Below, piece by piece: positions 14,965-24,083 of a DNA stretch of 38,992 nt (its first letter is position 1; each line of letters starts with the position of its first letter). A program made the translations under genes and the position numbers. Source of the DNA: Acidobacteriota bacterium (GTDB taxonomy: Bacteria; Acidobacteriota; Polarisedimenticolia; JBFMGF01); contig JBFMGF010000050.1 of assembly GCA_040752675.1 (NCBI GenBank), forward strand, positions 1 to 38,992, read 5' to 3'. A model generated the notes under the pieces. The model was not told the origin of the DNA and searched no databases. It saw nothing but the letters and a program-made list of their open reading frames with translations.

Positions 14965-15729
14965 ATGAAAAAAAAATCCTGTCCGTTTGTATGGATATCC
15001 GTTTTGGTTCTTCTGTTGTTCAGCCTGATTTGCTGTCAATCACAGAGGAGTAAGGAAAGAAAAGCTGCATCGCATCACTGCAATCTGGGAAAAATCTACT
15101 TCCAGCAGGGGAGGATCCAGGAAGCAATCGCCGAAGTAAAGATGGCCATGAGCATAGAGCCGAAGAATCCGGAATATTCTCAGTGGCTGGGGATCATCAA
15201 CTTCTCTGCGGGAAACTACAGCGAGGCAGAGGAAGCCTACCTTCAAGCGCTCAAGGCTGATCCCTATCTTACAGAGGTCCACAACTATCTGGGAGTTCTC
15301 TATGATCAGATGGGAAAAAGGGAGGATGCCTTCAGACATTTCGAGATCGCCCTTAGGGACAGGTTCTATCGGACGCCGGAAAGCGTATACTTCAACAGAA
15401 GTCAGCTCTATGAGAGGGAGGGGAACATCAAGGAAGCCATCGAAGACCTTCGAAGGGCGGTGGAAAAGAGCCCTAAATTCTATCGCGGACATTATCAGCT
15501 TGCGAAACTACTGGATAGAATTGGAAACTACAAGGAGGCTCTCTTTGAATACAGAGTGGCGGAAGCTGCCTATAAACAGGATTTCGACTTCCATTTCCTC
15601 TTTGCAATGACATGCATGAAGGATGGAAACAAGGAAGAGGCTCAAGTGCATTTTCGAAGGGTCATAGATCTGGCTCCAGGGACGCCCTCCGCCATCAAAT
15701 CCAAGGAGATCCTTGATACGCTGAAATAG
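14965..15729 (+). CDS. TPR-repeat lipoprotein
   Basis: This is a 254-residue protein with a basic N-terminus, a hydrophobic core and a lipobox-like VLLLFSLICCQSQ (cysteines at ~24-25). This suggests a membrane-anchored lipoprotein in the periplasm. About five to six TPR units follow, for example GKIYFQQGRIQEAIAEVKMAM, LGIINFSAGNYSEAEEAYLQAL and LGVLYDQMGKREDAFRHFEIAL. The type resembles PilF/PilW-like pilotins or general TPR scaffolds, but there is no pilus gene nearby. Position -1 of the lipobox is Cys, not Gly/Ala/Ser, as in the Lnt-TPR fusion of this window. ATG 14965 follows AGGAGGGATTA. It sits between the PHP phosphatase and ftsY. Confidence 0.85.
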   Translation: MKKKSCPFVWISVLVLLLFSLICCQSQRSKERKAASHHCNLGKIYFQQGRIQEAIAEVKMAMSIEPKNPEYSQWLGIINFSAGNYSEAEEAYLQALKADPYLTEVHNYLGVLYDQMGKREDAFRHFEIALRDRFYRTPESVYFNRSQLYEREGNIKEAIEDLRRAVEKSPKFYRGHYQLAKLLDRIGNYKEALFEYRVAEAAYKQDFDFHFLFAMTCMKDGNKEEAQVHFRRVIDLAPGTPSAIKSKEILDTLK

Positions 15730-15746
15730 GAAAGGTGGTTCATCGC

Positions 15747-16685
15747 GTGAGACTTTTCGATTCTTTCTCAAGATTGATAAATGGTCTTTCGAAGACAAGG
15801 AGCAGTCTCTACGAAAAGATCAGGGGAGTCGAGAGAGATATGGCTGCCCTGGATGAAAATTTTCTCGAGAGAGTAGAAGAGATCCTGATCGAAGCGGATG
15901 TTGGAATCAGGGTCGCAGGAGAACTCGTCGGCGCTCTTCGCGACAAGATAAAGCAGAGAAGATCGCTGGAAAAAGGAGAAGCTCTCGTCATCCTTAAGGA
16001 GAGAATTGTGACCCTTCTTTCTCAGGATCGACCCTCCATAACGCTGGAAGATGCCATACCGTTCGTCACCCTTATCGTTGGTGTCAATGGAGGGGGGAAG
16101 ACGACTACGGCAGGAAAGCTTGCCTTCAGGTATCTCAAGGATGGAAAGAGAGTCCTGCTCTCTGCTGCTGATACCTTCCGGGCTGCGGCGGCCGAACAAC
16201 TGCGGATTCTTTCCGAGAGAATAGGTTCAGAGATCATCGTCCAGGCGGACGGCGCAGATCCGGCAGCCGTCGTTTTCGATTCCATTCGAGCGGCAAAAAG
16301 CCGCAATTACGATTATCTAATAATTGATACGGCGGGAAGATTGCATACCAAGAGCAATCTGATGAAAGAACTGGAAAAGATCGTCAAGGTAACTGCAAGA
16401 GAGATACCGGGCGCCCCGCATGAGGTTCTCCTCGTCATCGACGCGACGACCGGACAGAACGGGCTCTCGCAGGCAAAAGAGTTTTTAAAATTCACCGGAG
16501 TGACGGGAACCGTTCTCACAAAGCTTGACGGAACAGCCAAAGGAGGGATCGCCCTTGCCATACGAAGCGAGATGGGGATACCGATCAAATATGTGGGCGT
16601 CGGTGAGACAATGGATGACCTCGTAGATTTCTCGCCGGAAGAATATGCCGAGGGACTGTTAGGCGAGAACAGATCCTGGATTTGA
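15747..16685 (+). CDS. ftsY: Signal recognition particle receptor FtsY
   Basis: This is a 312-residue SRP receptor GTPase that docks Ffh-ribosome complexes at the membrane. It has the NG domains only; the long acidic A domain of E. coli FtsY is absent, as in many other bacteria. The G1 loop is [15 protein letters not shown] (~112-126). Further motifs are [34 protein letters not shown] and the closing [22 protein letters not shown]. Frames open at GTG 15735. GTG 15747 is preferred because AAAGGTGG lies eight bases upstream, whereas 15735 would overlap that site. It starts 17 bases after the TPR lipoprotein and is followed six bases later by ribD. Confidence 0.94.
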   Translation: MRLFDSFSRLINGLSKTRSSLYEKIRGVERDMAALDENFLERVEEILIEADVGIRVAGELVGALRDKIKQRRSLEKGEALVILKERIVTLLSQDRPSITLEDAIPFVTLIVGVNGGGKTTTAGKLAFRYLKDGKRVLLSAADTFRAAAAEQLRILSERIGSEIIVQADGADPAAVVFDSIRAAKSRNYDYLIIDTAGRLHTKSNLMKELEKIVKVTAREIPGAPHEVLLVIDATTGQNGLSQAKEFLKFTGVTGTVLTKLDGTAKGGIALAIRSEMGIPIKYVGVGETMDDLVDFSPEEYAEGLLGENRSWI

Positions 16686-16691
16686 AGTCAT

Positions 16692-17798
16692 ATGCATTCC
16701 GATGAAGAATATCTCATGATGGTTTTTTCTCTCGCAAGAAGGGGAGAGGGTGAAACCAGTCCCAATCCTATCGTTGGCGCCATCGTAGTGAAAGATGGGC
16801 GAGTGGCCGGGAAGGGGTTTCATTGGAGGGCAGGCGAGAAACATGCTGAGATAGCAGCGCTCGATGAGGCTGGCGAGGCAGCGAGAGATGCCACGCTATA
16901 CCTGAACCTCGAACCTTGCTGTCATTATGGGAAGACTCCTCCCTGCTGCGACAGGATTATCAAAGCCGGGATACGAAAAGTCGTCTGCTCCATGCAGGAC
17001 CCAAATCCGATGGTCAATGGCAGGGGCTTCAATCAACTTCGAAGCTCGGGGATCTTCGTCGAGGAAGGATTGCTCAGGAAGGAAGCGGAAAGGCTCAACG
17101 AGGTCTTCGTTAAGTTCGTGAGAACGGGCCATCCATTTGTGATCGCCAAGGCTGCTATGAGTCTGGATGGAAAGATTGCCTCTTCGGGAGGGGAATCGAA
17201 GTGGATCTCTTCGCCGGGAACGAGAGAGTATATCCACAACAGGATCAGGTTCTGTGTCGATGCCATTATGGTTGGGATAAACACGCTTCTGTTAGATGAT
17301 CCCCTGCTGACCGTTAGAGGTTCAGCCGATAGAAAAAAGAAGGTCGTAAGGGTTGTCCTGGACTCATTTCTCAGGACTCCTCTGAATTCCCGAATGTTCG
17401 AGAGCCTGGACCAGGGGGAGATATGGATCTATACGACAGAAAAAGGGGATATGAAAGCCAGGGATAAGCTCGAAGCGGCGGGTGCCAGCATCGTCACAGT
17501 AGGCGAGGAGGATGGAAAATGCCGTTTAAGCGATGTCTTGCTGAATCTGGGCGGAAGGGGTGTATCATCTGTCCTGATTGAAGGAGGAAGCCAGACCCTG
17601 GCTTCCGCCTTCAAGGGGAGATTCGTCGATAAGGTCTATTTCTTCATCGCTCCCTCCATTATAGGCGAAAAGAATTCAATAGTCGCCATAGGAGATCTTC
17701 TTCAAAGGGGATTGAGCCAATCTATCCAAATCGATAACATCGATACGCTGCCAATCGATGGAGACCTGATGCTCAGAGGGTATCCCGTGTACAGATAG
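16692..17798 (+). CDS. ribD: Bifunctional riboflavin deaminase/reductase RibD
   Basis: This is a 368-residue enzyme for the second and third steps of riboflavin synthesis: deamination of the pyrimidine, then reduction of its ribosyl side chain. The zinc deaminase domain (~1-145) has HAEIAAL (His51, Glu53) and EPCCHYGKTPPC (zinc Cys76 and Cys85). The reductase domain (~150-365) starts RTGHPFVIAKAAMSLDGKIA and has ITVGINTLLLDDPLLTVR-like and LIEGGSQTLASAF motifs. It follows ftsY by six bases and precedes ribE by 12. There is no FMN riboswitch upstream, because the gene is embedded in the operon. Confidence 0.95.
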   Translation: MHSDEEYLMMVFSLARRGEGETSPNPIVGAIVVKDGRVAGKGFHWRAGEKHAEIAALDEAGEAARDATLYLNLEPCCHYGKTPPCCDRIIKAGIRKVVCSMQDPNPMVNGRGFNQLRSSGIFVEEGLLRKEAERLNEVFVKFVRTGHPFVIAKAAMSLDGKIASSGGESKWISSPGTREYIHNRIRFCVDAIMVGINTLLLDDPLLTVRGSADRKKKVVRVVLDSFLRTPLNSRMFESLDQGEIWIYTTEKGDMKARDKLEAAGASIVTVGEEDGKCRLSDVLLNLGGRGVSSVLIEGGSQTLASAFKGRFVDKVYFFIAPSIIGEKNSIVAIGDLLQRGLSQSIQIDNIDTLPIDGDLMLRGYPVYR

Positions 17799-17810
17799 CA
17801 AGGAGAGAAT

Positions 17811-18407
17811 ATGTTTACTGGCCTTGTGCAAGATGTGGGGACAATTGATAGAATATTCAGATCAGGAAATCATGTAAGACTGAGGATAAACTCTTCCTTC
17901 AAGGAAGGAGACATGAGGACAGGTGATTCAATCAATGTTAACGGGGCATGCCTCACAGTTGAGAAGTGGGATGTTCCCTTCCTCGAGGCTCATGTGAGCC
18001 GGGAAACTATGACCAGAACGAACCTACCCGACCTGAGGGAAGGAGAGAAGGTCAACTTGGAACTGGCCATGAGACCTGCCGATCGGTTTGGAGGACACAT
18101 CGTTCAGGGACATGTTGATTCAACTGGCAAGGTGAGGAGTATGACGAAATCCGGTGATGATATGATCCTCAGGATCTCATGCCCCAGCTCATTGATGGGC
18201 TATATCGTCGATAAAGGCTCCATTTCCATAAACGGGGTGAGCCTGACCGTTTCCAGAATGGGAAGAGGATGGTTCGAGCTGACGCTGATTCCTCATACCT
18301 TGAGGAACACTAACCTCCAATCTCTCCGTACGGGAGCACGCGTCAACATAGAAACGGACATCATTGGAAAGTATATCAAGAAACTTCAGGAGGCCAGGAA
18401 TAGATGA
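17811..18407 (+). CDS. ribE: Riboflavin synthase alpha chain
   Basis: This is a 198-residue protein that dismutates two 6,7-dimethyl-8-ribityllumazine molecules to riboflavin. It has the canonical start [12 protein letters not shown] and two homologous lumazine-binding barrels (~1-95 and ~96-190). These carry NGACLTVE and [10 protein letters not shown], and the segments [10 protein letters not shown] and [12 protein letters not shown] at the ends of the barrels. [12 protein letters not shown] marks the domain boundary. The stop overlaps the ribBA start by four bases (ATGA). The gene is called ribC in some species. Confidence 0.95.
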   Translation: MFTGLVQDVGTIDRIFRSGNHVRLRINSSFKEGDMRTGDSINVNGACLTVEKWDVPFLEAHVSRETMTRTNLPDLREGEKVNLELAMRPADRFGGHIVQGHVDSTGKVRSMTKSGDDMILRISCPSSLMGYIVDKGSISINGVSLTVSRMGRGWFELTLIPHTLRNTNLQSLRTGARVNIETDIIGKYIKKLQEARNR

Positions 18408-19636
18408 CAGGAAGAGAAAGACAGAGTTCCTCGTTCCCGTTTTCGACAATCGAAGAAGCCATCAAAGACATCGCTGAAGGTAAGATGGTGATAGTCGTGG
18501 ACGACGAGGATAGAGAGAACGAAGGCGATCTGACCATTGCCGCAGAGAAGGTTACTCCGGAAGCCATCAATTTCATGGCGAAGTACGGCAGGGGGCTGAT
18601 ATGTCTCCCGATGACTGAGGAGAGGCTCTATGAGCTTCAGATCCCCCTGATGGTCGATGAGAATACGGCAAAGTTCGGGACAGCCTTTTGTGTCTCAATC
18701 GAAGCGAAGAAGATGGTGACCACAGGCATATCAGCCCATGATCGTGCAGCTACCGTTCTTGCAGCCATCAACCCTAGCACCAAGCCCTCCGACCTGGCTC
18801 GCCCGGGGCATATGTTCCCCCTGAGAGCAAGAAGGGGAGGGGTCCTGAAGAGGGCGGGTCAGACGGAAGCTGCCGTTGACATGGCGAGACTAGCCGGCCT
18901 CTATCCGGCTGGAGTCATTTGTGAGATCATGAATGAGGATGGGACTATGGCAAGGGTGCCTGACCTCGCGATCTTCGCAAAGAGGCATGACCTCAGGATG
19001 ATTACGATCGCCGATCTCATAAGATACAGGATGAGAACGGAAAGCCTCGTCCATCGGATCGCCCAGCCGATGATCCCGACCACTTATGGCAACTTCAAAT
19101 TCATCGCCTTCAGCAACGACATCGAGAACCAAACACATATTGCCATGGTTCTCGGCGATATCGGACCGAAGGACGAAGTGCTCGTGCGCGTCCATTCCGA
19201 ATGCCTGACCGGGGACGTCTTCGGTTCTTTGAGATGCGATTGCGGACAGCAACTTCAGAAGGCGATGGAGATTATTTCAGGGGAGGGGAAAGGGGTCATC
19301 GTCTATCTGAGGCAAGAGGGGAGGGGGATAGGATTGATCAATAAGTTAAAAGCCTACGAACTGCAGGATACCGGGATAGACACGGTGGAGGCAAATGAGC
19401 ATCTGGGGTTCAAGGCGGATCATAGAGATTATGGAATAGGGGCACAGATACTGAACAGTCTTGGCTTGAAAAAGATAAGGATCCTGACGAACAATCCAGG
19501 CAAATTTGTAGCCCTGAGGGGTTATGGACTCGAGATCGTTGAGAGGGTACCTCTCGAGATACAACCGAACGCTCAGAATATCAAGTATCTAAAAACCAAA
19601 AAAGAGAAGCTTGGACACCTCCTTTCTTCAGTCTGA
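18404..19636 (+). CDS. ribBA: Bifunctional 3,4-dihydroxy-2-butanone-4-phosphate synthase / GTP cyclohydrolase II
   Basis: This is a 410-residue fusion supplying both precursors of riboflavin. The DHBP synthase domain (~10-215) has [20 protein letters not shown], the [11 protein letters not shown] segment, [10 protein letters not shown] and [22 protein letters not shown]. The cyclohydrolase II domain (~220-405) has the zinc motif [21 protein letters not shown] (Cys-x10-Cys-x-Cys), RQEGRGIGL and [21 protein letters not shown]. Both halves look intact. It overlaps ribE by four bases. No ribH or nusB follows; the next gene is ffh under its own promoter. Confidence 0.95.
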   Translation: MTGRERQSSSFPFSTIEEAIKDIAEGKMVIVVDDEDRENEGDLTIAAEKVTPEAINFMAKYGRGLICLPMTEERLYELQIPLMVDENTAKFGTAFCVSIEAKKMVTTGISAHDRAATVLAAINPSTKPSDLARPGHMFPLRARRGGVLKRAGQTEAAVDMARLAGLYPAGVICEIMNEDGTMARVPDLAIFAKRHDLRMITIADLIRYRMRTESLVHRIAQPMIPTTYGNFKFIAFSNDIENQTHIAMVLGDIGPKDEVLVRVHSECLTGDVFGSLRCDCGQQLQKAMEIISGEGKGVIVYLRQEGRGIGLINKLKAYELQDTGIDTVEANEHLGFKADHRDYGIGAQILNSLGLKKIRILTNNPGKFVALRGYGLEIVERVPLEIQPNAQNIKYLKTKKEKLGHLLSSV

Positions 19637-19673
19637 TCCATTACGGCAAAGCTCCGGCAATTCCAGCCTCATG

Positions 19674-19701
19674 TTGACATATTGCGGACGTCTTCTATAA
19701 T
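19674..19701 (+). promoter_or_regulatory. Consensus sigma-70 promoter of ffh
   Basis: TTGACA (19674-19679) and TATAAT (19696-19701) are both perfect six-base matches, separated by 16 bases. Transcription should start near 19708, giving a leader of about 105 bases before the ffh TTG. This is the best promoter match I found in the window. Confidence 0.8.
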
Positions 19702-19727
19702 AAAAAATTTATTGGAAGAAATCCGAA

Positions 19728-19762
19728 TCGCATGCGAATACGATGTCAGGCAGAATGCCTGA
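19728..19762 (+). promoter_or_regulatory. Palindrome and small hairpin in the ffh leader
   Basis: A perfect ten-base palindrome TCGCATGCGA (19728-19737) lies about 20 bases after the predicted start. A hairpin TCAGGC-AGAAT-GCCTGA (19746-19762) follows. Both lie in the leader before ffh and could be an operator or a leader structure. No T-run follows, so this is not a terminator. Function unknown. Confidence 0.35.
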
Positions 19763-19814
19763 ATTAATAGATATTTGATGCTTGTTAGATGCAGGTGCAG
19801 GAGGGAGGCAGGAA

Positions 19815-21149
19815 TTGTTTGAGTCGATAAGCGAAAAATTTCAGTCCATCTTCCGCGTTATCAAGGGGGATGCCAGGATTACGGAATCGAATATCTCGCA
19901 GGCTTTGAGAGAGATGAAGCTTGCGCTCCTCGAGGCCGATGTCCACTTCAACGTCGTGAAGAAGATTCTGGATGACGTCAAGGCAAGGGCTCTTGGGGAA
20001 GATGTGATGAGAAGTCTCACGCCGGGTCAGCAGTTCGTCAAGATCGTTCGGGATGAGCTTGAAGAGATCCTGGGAAGGGAAGATCGTGTGCTGAAATTCC
20101 ATTCTGTTCCCCCGTCTGTCTTCATGCTCGTCGGTCTCCAGGGATCAGGCAAGACGACGACGGCTGCAAAGATCGGCCGAATGCTCAAGGAGAGCAGAAA
20201 GTTTCCCTTCATAGTGCCAGCGGACACGTATCGTCCTGCCGCCATCGATCAACTCGTCAAGATCTCGAGGGATGCCGGTCTCTCCTTCTTTGCTAATTCG
20301 GCAGGAAAGACTCCGGATGAAATTTGCCGGGAGGCTCTGAAGGAGGCCAGGCAGACCGGATACGACTGCCTGATCGTTGATACAGCCGGTCGGCTTCATA
20401 TCGATGAAACCCTGATGGAAGAACTTGAACGCTTGAAGGGAATCCTGAATCCAACGGAGATCCTCTATGTAGCAGACGCAATGACAGGGCAGGATGCCGT
20501 CAAAAGTGCTGCAGAATTCAACAGGAGGCTTCATTTGAATGGTGTTATCCTGACAAAGCTTGACGGTGATGCCAGAGGAGGCGCCGCGCTCTCCATCAAG
20601 TTCATAACTGGCGTGCCCATTAAATTTATCGGCATCGGTGAGAAGGTGGATGCGCTGGAGAAATTCCACCCGGAGAGAATGGCATCCCGCATCATCGGGA
20701 TGGGAGACATCCTCTCGCTTATAGAGAAAGCGGAGCAGGTGATCGAGGCAAAGGAGGTCATCGAGTTACAGAAGAAACTAAGGAGAGAAGAGTTCTCTCT
20801 TGAAGATTTCAGGCTGCACCTCCTGAAGGTGAAGAAGATGGGCTCTATCGAATCTCTCCTCGGCATGATCCCTGGATTGGGCTCTCTTAAAGGCGTTAGC
20901 CTGGATGATAAGGAGATCGATCGCACGATAGCCATCATCAATTCCATGAACAGCACTGAAAGAGAGAACTTCAAAATCATTGATGGAAGCCGGAAGAGGA
21001 GGATTGCCAGAGGTTCCGGACGATCCGTGCAGGAGATCAACAGGCTGCTGAAACAGTTTGCCCAGGTGAAGAAGATGATGAGGCAGATTAAGGAAGCAGG
21101 AGGATGGAAGGGGATCAAAAGGCTGGGGCTGCCATTCATCGGGAAATGA
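19815..21149 (+). CDS. ffh: Signal recognition particle protein Ffh
   Basis: This is a 444-residue SRP54 GTPase that binds signal sequences and the 4.5S RNA. The N domain (~1-90) starts FESISEKFQSIFRVIKG. The G domain has GLQGSGKTTTAAKIGRML (~107), PADTYRPAAIDQL, DTAGRLHIDE and TKLDGDARGGAALS. The M domain (~300-444) has MGSIESLLGMIPGLG, the RNA-binding segment around SRKRRIARGSGRSVQEIN and a terminal LPFIGK. The longest frame starts at TTG 19782. TTG 19815 gives the family start MFES and sits just after GGAGGGAGGCAGGAA, so I use it; both options are non-ATG. Confidence 0.94.
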   Translation: MFESISEKFQSIFRVIKGDARITESNISQALREMKLALLEADVHFNVVKKILDDVKARALGEDVMRSLTPGQQFVKIVRDELEEILGREDRVLKFHSVPPSVFMLVGLQGSGKTTTAAKIGRMLKESRKFPFIVPADTYRPAAIDQLVKISRDAGLSFFANSAGKTPDEICREALKEARQTGYDCLIVDTAGRLHIDETLMEELERLKGILNPTEILYVADAMTGQDAVKSAAEFNRRLHLNGVILTKLDGDARGGAALSIKFITGVPIKFIGIGEKVDALEKFHPERMASRIIGMGDILSLIEKAEQVIEAKEVIELQKKLRREEFSLEDFRLHLLKVKKMGSIESLLGMIPGLGSLKGVSLDDKEIDRTIAIINSMNSTERENFKIIDGSRKRRIARGSGRSVQEINRLLKQFAQVKKMMRQIKEAGGWKGIKRLGLPFIGK

Positions 21150-21196
21150 CATGTTTTTAAGAAGAACAGGTAAATTCCTTTAGAAAAATATAGAAT

Positions 21197-21225
21197 TTGT
21201 ATTAATCGCAAATTATACTTATAAT
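21197..21225 (+). promoter_or_regulatory. Promoter of the rpsP cluster
   Basis: A perfect TATAAT (21220-21225) lies 17 bases after a weak TTGTAT (21197-21202), in an A+T-rich gap after ffh. Transcription from near 21232 would give a leader of about 22 bases containing GGGAGGTG. Confidence 0.5.
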
Positions 21226-21253
21226 TAAGATTTTATATTTGGGAGGTGTAGAG

Positions 21254-21496
21254 GTGCTGAAGATAAGACTGAGAAGGATAGGAACTAACAAGAAACCCTT
21301 CTATCGCTTTGTCGTTTCCGATTCGAGAAAAACGCCTCGGGGAAGTTTTCTCGAAATTATCGGTCATTACAATCCAACAACGGATCCTCCGGAGATCGTT
21401 ATAAATCTGGAAAAGGCTGATGAGTGGATAAAGAAAGGAGCTCATCCATCTGAAACGGTCAGAAGCATTCTAGAAAAGGCGAAGCTGACGCAATAG
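21254..21496 (+). CDS. rpsP: 30S ribosomal protein S16
   Basis: This is an 80-residue S16 of the small ribosomal subunit. It starts [20 protein letters not shown], followed by [21 protein letters not shown], both diagnostic. GTG 21254 is chosen over the earlier ATG-like extension (21239): GGGAGG ends seven bases before it, and the homologous start is M-(V/L)-K-I-R-L. It heads the conserved cluster rpsP-khpA-rimM-trmD-rplS-rnhB. Confidence 0.95.
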   Translation: MLKIRLRRIGTNKKPFYRFVVSDSRKTPRGSFLEIIGHYNPTTDPPEIVINLEKADEWIKKGAHPSETVRSILEKAKLTQ

Positions 21497-21540
21497 CAGA
21501 CGGCACAAAGGTCAGTTCTTATTATAGAGGAGGGACAGAC

Positions 21541-21771
21541 ATGAAAGAGTTGTTAGAACTAATTGCGAAATCGCTTGTTGACAATCCCAGCGCTGTTTCC
21601 GTGAGAGAGATCGAGGGAGAGCAAACTACTGTCCTTGAACTCAGGGTTGCTCAGGAAGATCTTGGGAAAGTGATCGGAAAACAGGGAAGAACTGCTCGTT
21701 CCATCAGGACTATCCTCGGAGCGGCCGGAATGAAGCTCAGGAAGAGATTCGTTCTAGAGATTCTGGAGTAG
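21541..21771 (+). CDS. khpA: KH-domain RNA-binding protein KhpA
   Basis: This is a 76-residue single KH domain protein (formerly YlqC). The GxxG loop is visible in [19 protein letters not shown] (~41-59). The start [16 protein letters not shown] is typical. In other bacteria it pairs with KhpB/Jag and affects sRNA binding and cell elongation. AGGAGG lies upstream of the ATG. It sits between rpsP and rimM, the usual order. Confidence 0.93.
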   Translation: MKELLELIAKSLVDNPSAVSVREIEGEQTTVLELRVAQEDLGKVIGKQGRTARSIRTILGAAGMKLRKRFVLEILE

Positions 21772-21783
21772 GGTCGGCGCATT

Positions 21784-22326
21784 TTGGAGAGACTGATCTC
21801 AATTGGAAAGGTCGTTCGAACATGGGGGCTGAGGGGAGACGTCGCCATAAAACTTTTCTCAGGGCGAGTTGGACACCTGATGAAATTCCACAAGCTCATG
21901 GCCGGAGAGGAAGCTGACAGCATCAGAACCATCTGCCTCGAGCGAGAAAGATTTCGTAGGAGGCAAATCATAGCAAAATTTTCAGGCATCGATTCCAAGG
22001 AAGAGGCGGAAAAGATCATCGGATGGCATGTTTTTGTCAGAGTTTCAGAACTCGGGCCACTTGCTGAAGATGAATATTACATCGATGACCTTGTCGGCAT
22101 GAGAGTCGTGCTTGAAAGTGGAAAAGCGATCGGAAGGGTCATCGCCATCGATGAGACGAGAGGGACGGATCTCCTCGTTGTTCAGAAAGGGGCAAAGGAA
22201 TTCCTTATACCGTTCGCAAGATCGATCTGTGTTAGAGTGGAGATCGAAAATAGAATCATCGTAGTCAGGCCTCCGGCAGGATTGCTGGATTTAAATGAAA
22301 TTTCATGTAATAACAATCTTCCCTGA
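21784..22326 (+). CDS. rimM: Ribosome maturation factor RimM
   Basis: This is a 180-residue 16S rRNA processing factor that binds S19. The N-terminal RimM domain has [21 protein letters not shown]. The C-terminal PRC barrel (~95-170) has [14 protein letters not shown] and [19 protein letters not shown], ending [10 protein letters not shown]. The start is TTG 21784, in the same frame as khpA and 12 bases after its TAG. No ATG or GTG is available at the right place and the ribosome site (AGGGT) is weak, so expression may depend on coupling. The 3' end overlaps trmD by 32 bases. Confidence 0.92.
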   Translation: MERLISIGKVVRTWGLRGDVAIKLFSGRVGHLMKFHKLMAGEEADSIRTICLERERFRRRQIIAKFSGIDSKEEAEKIIGWHVFVRVSELGPLAEDEYYIDDLVGMRVVLESGKAIGRVIAIDETRGTDLLVVQKGAKEFLIPFARSICVRVEIENRIIVVRPPAGLLDLNEISCNNNLP

Positions 22327-23002
22327 GATGTTCCAGGGCCCTCTGACAGAGAGCATAATCAGAAGGGCTATCGGGAGAGGGTTGATCACGATCGAGATTC
22401 ACAACCTGCGCGATTATGCGAAGGGGACTCAGCGACAAGTAGATGACACGCCGTTCGGCGGCGGTGGCGGAATGGTCCTGAAGCCGGAACCCATCTTCGA
22501 GGCGGTGGAGGCAATCAAAGTGAGAAATCCCGATGAGAAGACAAAGGTGATCTTGCTCTGCCCACAGGGGAGAAGATTCGACCAGGAAAAGGCGGAAGAA
22601 CTGAGCGGCTATGAACGGATCATTCTGATCTGTGGAAGATATGAAGGGGTCGATGAAAGGGTGAGAATGCATCTGGCAGATGAGGAGCTCTCAATCGGTG
22701 ATTTTGTGATAACCGGTGGGGAGCTGGCTGCAATGATTGTCATCGATGCCATGGCGAGGCTAATCCCCGGCGTCTTGGGAGACCCGGAATCGCCGAGGAA
22801 GGATTCCTTTTCAGCCAGGGTGCTGGGTTACCCGCTGTACACGAGACCGGCCGACTTCAGGGGAATGAAAGTGCCCGATATCCTTCTTTCAGGAAATCAT
22901 TCCGAGATCGAAAGATGGAGAAAAGAAAAAGCTCTGGAAGCAACAATCAGGAAGAGGCCGGACCTCATGGAAAAGAATGAGAAAGGAAAGGATTCACAAT
23001 GA
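22295..23002 (+). CDS. trmD: tRNA (guanine-37-N1)-methyltransferase
   Basis: This is a 235-residue knotted SPOUT methyltransferase that makes m1G37 in tRNAs and prevents +1 frameshifting. The start [19 protein letters not shown] is diagnostic, followed by [20 protein letters not shown], the trefoil-knot segments [14 protein letters not shown] and [16 protein letters not shown], and [14 protein letters not shown]. It starts inside rimM (32-base overlap, different frame) and its stop overlaps the rplS start (ATGA). Confidence 0.96.
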   Translation: MKFHVITIFPEMFQGPLTESIIRRAIGRGLITIEIHNLRDYAKGTQRQVDDTPFGGGGGMVLKPEPIFEAVEAIKVRNPDEKTKVILLCPQGRRFDQEKAEELSGYERIILICGRYEGVDERVRMHLADEELSIGDFVITGGELAAMIVIDAMARLIPGVLGDPESPRKDSFSARVLGYPLYTRPADFRGMKVPDILLSGNHSEIERWRKEKALEATIRKRPDLMEKNEKGKDSQ

Positions 23003-23349
23003 TGGAGATGATCAAAAGCTTTGAAGAAGGAAGGATAAAAAAAGAGATTGCCTCTTTTGCCCCGGGAGACAATGTTAAAGTCCATGTCAAGGTAATCGAG
23101 GGAGAGAAGGAGAGAATACAGGTCTTTCAGGGAATTGTCATCAGGAGGAGAAATGCAGGGTTGAGGAGCACCTTCACCGTACGGAAGGTCTCCGATGGAA
23201 TCGGCGTCGAGAGGATCTTTCCACTTCACTCCAACATCATCGAGAAGATCGAGGTGGCCCGGAAAGGAGCAGTCAACAGAGCCAAACTCTATTACCTGCG
23301 CGGGAAGAAGGGGAAATCGGCAAGGATCAAAGAAAAGAAGATATCCTGA
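22999..23349 (+). CDS. rplS: 50S ribosomal protein L19
   Basis: This is a 116-residue large-subunit protein at the 30S-50S interface. Diagnostic segments are [55 protein letters not shown] and [20 protein letters not shown]. The start overlaps the trmD stop by four bases. A second ATG follows immediately (23002), and either could serve. GAAAGGAAAGGA lies upstream. Confidence 0.96.
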   Translation: MMEMIKSFEEGRIKKEIASFAPGDNVKVHVKVIEGEKERIQVFQGIVIRRRNAGLRSTFTVRKVSDGIGVERIFPLHSNIIEKIEVARKGAVNRAKLYYLRGKKGKSARIKEKKIS

Positions 23350-23358
23350 TCGCAAAAA

Positions 23359-23964
23359 ATGGAACCCTGCTGGTTTTATGAAGATCATGCAAGTAAAGAT
23401 GGCTTTTTGCACATCTGTGGTGTCGATGAGGCCGGGAGGGGTTGCCTTGCAGGTCCGGTGGTCGCTGCTGCCGTCATTCTTGATAGGGAGAAAAGCTGGG
23501 AAGGAATCCGGGATTCCAAGCTTCTCACCCCTTTGAGCAGGAAGAGACTCTTTAAGAAGATCCTGAGGGATTCCGTTGCATGGGGCGTCGGAGTGACAGG
23601 AGCAGAGCAGGTCGATAGGATCAACGTTTTCAACGCTACTGTCACGGCCATGAGGAAAGCCATTGTCTCCCTCGGTAGATCGCCTGATTTAGTCCTCATC
23701 GATGCCGTGAAGATCCCCGGTCTTGAAATCCCTTCGATGAGCATAATAGGAGGAGACAGGGTCTCCTACTCCGTCGCCGCCGCTTCCATCGTTGCTAAAG
23801 TCTACCGTGATTCACTCATGGAAAAGCTCCATCCCTTATTCCCAGCATACAATTTCTCGCGGAACAAGGGATATGGCACTGAAGAGCACAAAAAAGCGCT
23901 ATTTTTGCATGGCCCCAGCAGCATACATCGCACAACCTTCCATGGTGTCCTCGTCGATGTATGA
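23359..23964 (+). CDS. rnhB: Ribonuclease HII
   Basis: This is a 201-residue nuclease that cuts RNA in RNA-DNA hybrids and single misincorporated ribonucleotides. The catalytic DEAGRG (~23-28, in CGVDEAGRGCLAGPVVAAAV) is intact, followed by DSKLLTPLSRKRLF, the aspartate in LVLIDAVKI, GGDRVSYSVAAASIVAKVYRD and NKGYGTEEHKKAL. It starts nine bases after rplS with only a weak ribosome site, so coupling is likely. It is the last gene of the translation cluster. Confidence 0.95.
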   Translation: MEPCWFYEDHASKDGFLHICGVDEAGRGCLAGPVVAAAVILDREKSWEGIRDSKLLTPLSRKRLFKKILRDSVAWGVGVTGAEQVDRINVFNATVTAMRKAIVSLGRSPDLVLIDAVKIPGLEIPSMSIIGGDRVSYSVAAASIVAKVYRDSLMEKLHPLFPAYNFSRNKGYGTEEHKKALFLHGPSSIHRTTFHGVLVDV

Positions 23965-24083
23965 TAGTGTTGTTCTTCATAAATGAATGTTTCACCATAG
24001 ACAAATCTATCGCAGTCAGACCAGGTATTGAAGTTCACATCTTTGCATTTGATTTACTGTAGTGAAAGAATTAATTTAAATGT

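Noticed and set aside
16660-16700. FMN riboswitch before ribD
   Set aside because: Only six bases separate ftsY and ribD; there is no room and no conserved RFN elements.
19637-19815. 4.5S (SRP) RNA gene next to ffh
   Set aside because: The gap has a promoter and small inverted repeats, but not the GGAA-tetraloop helix with its symmetric and asymmetric loops.
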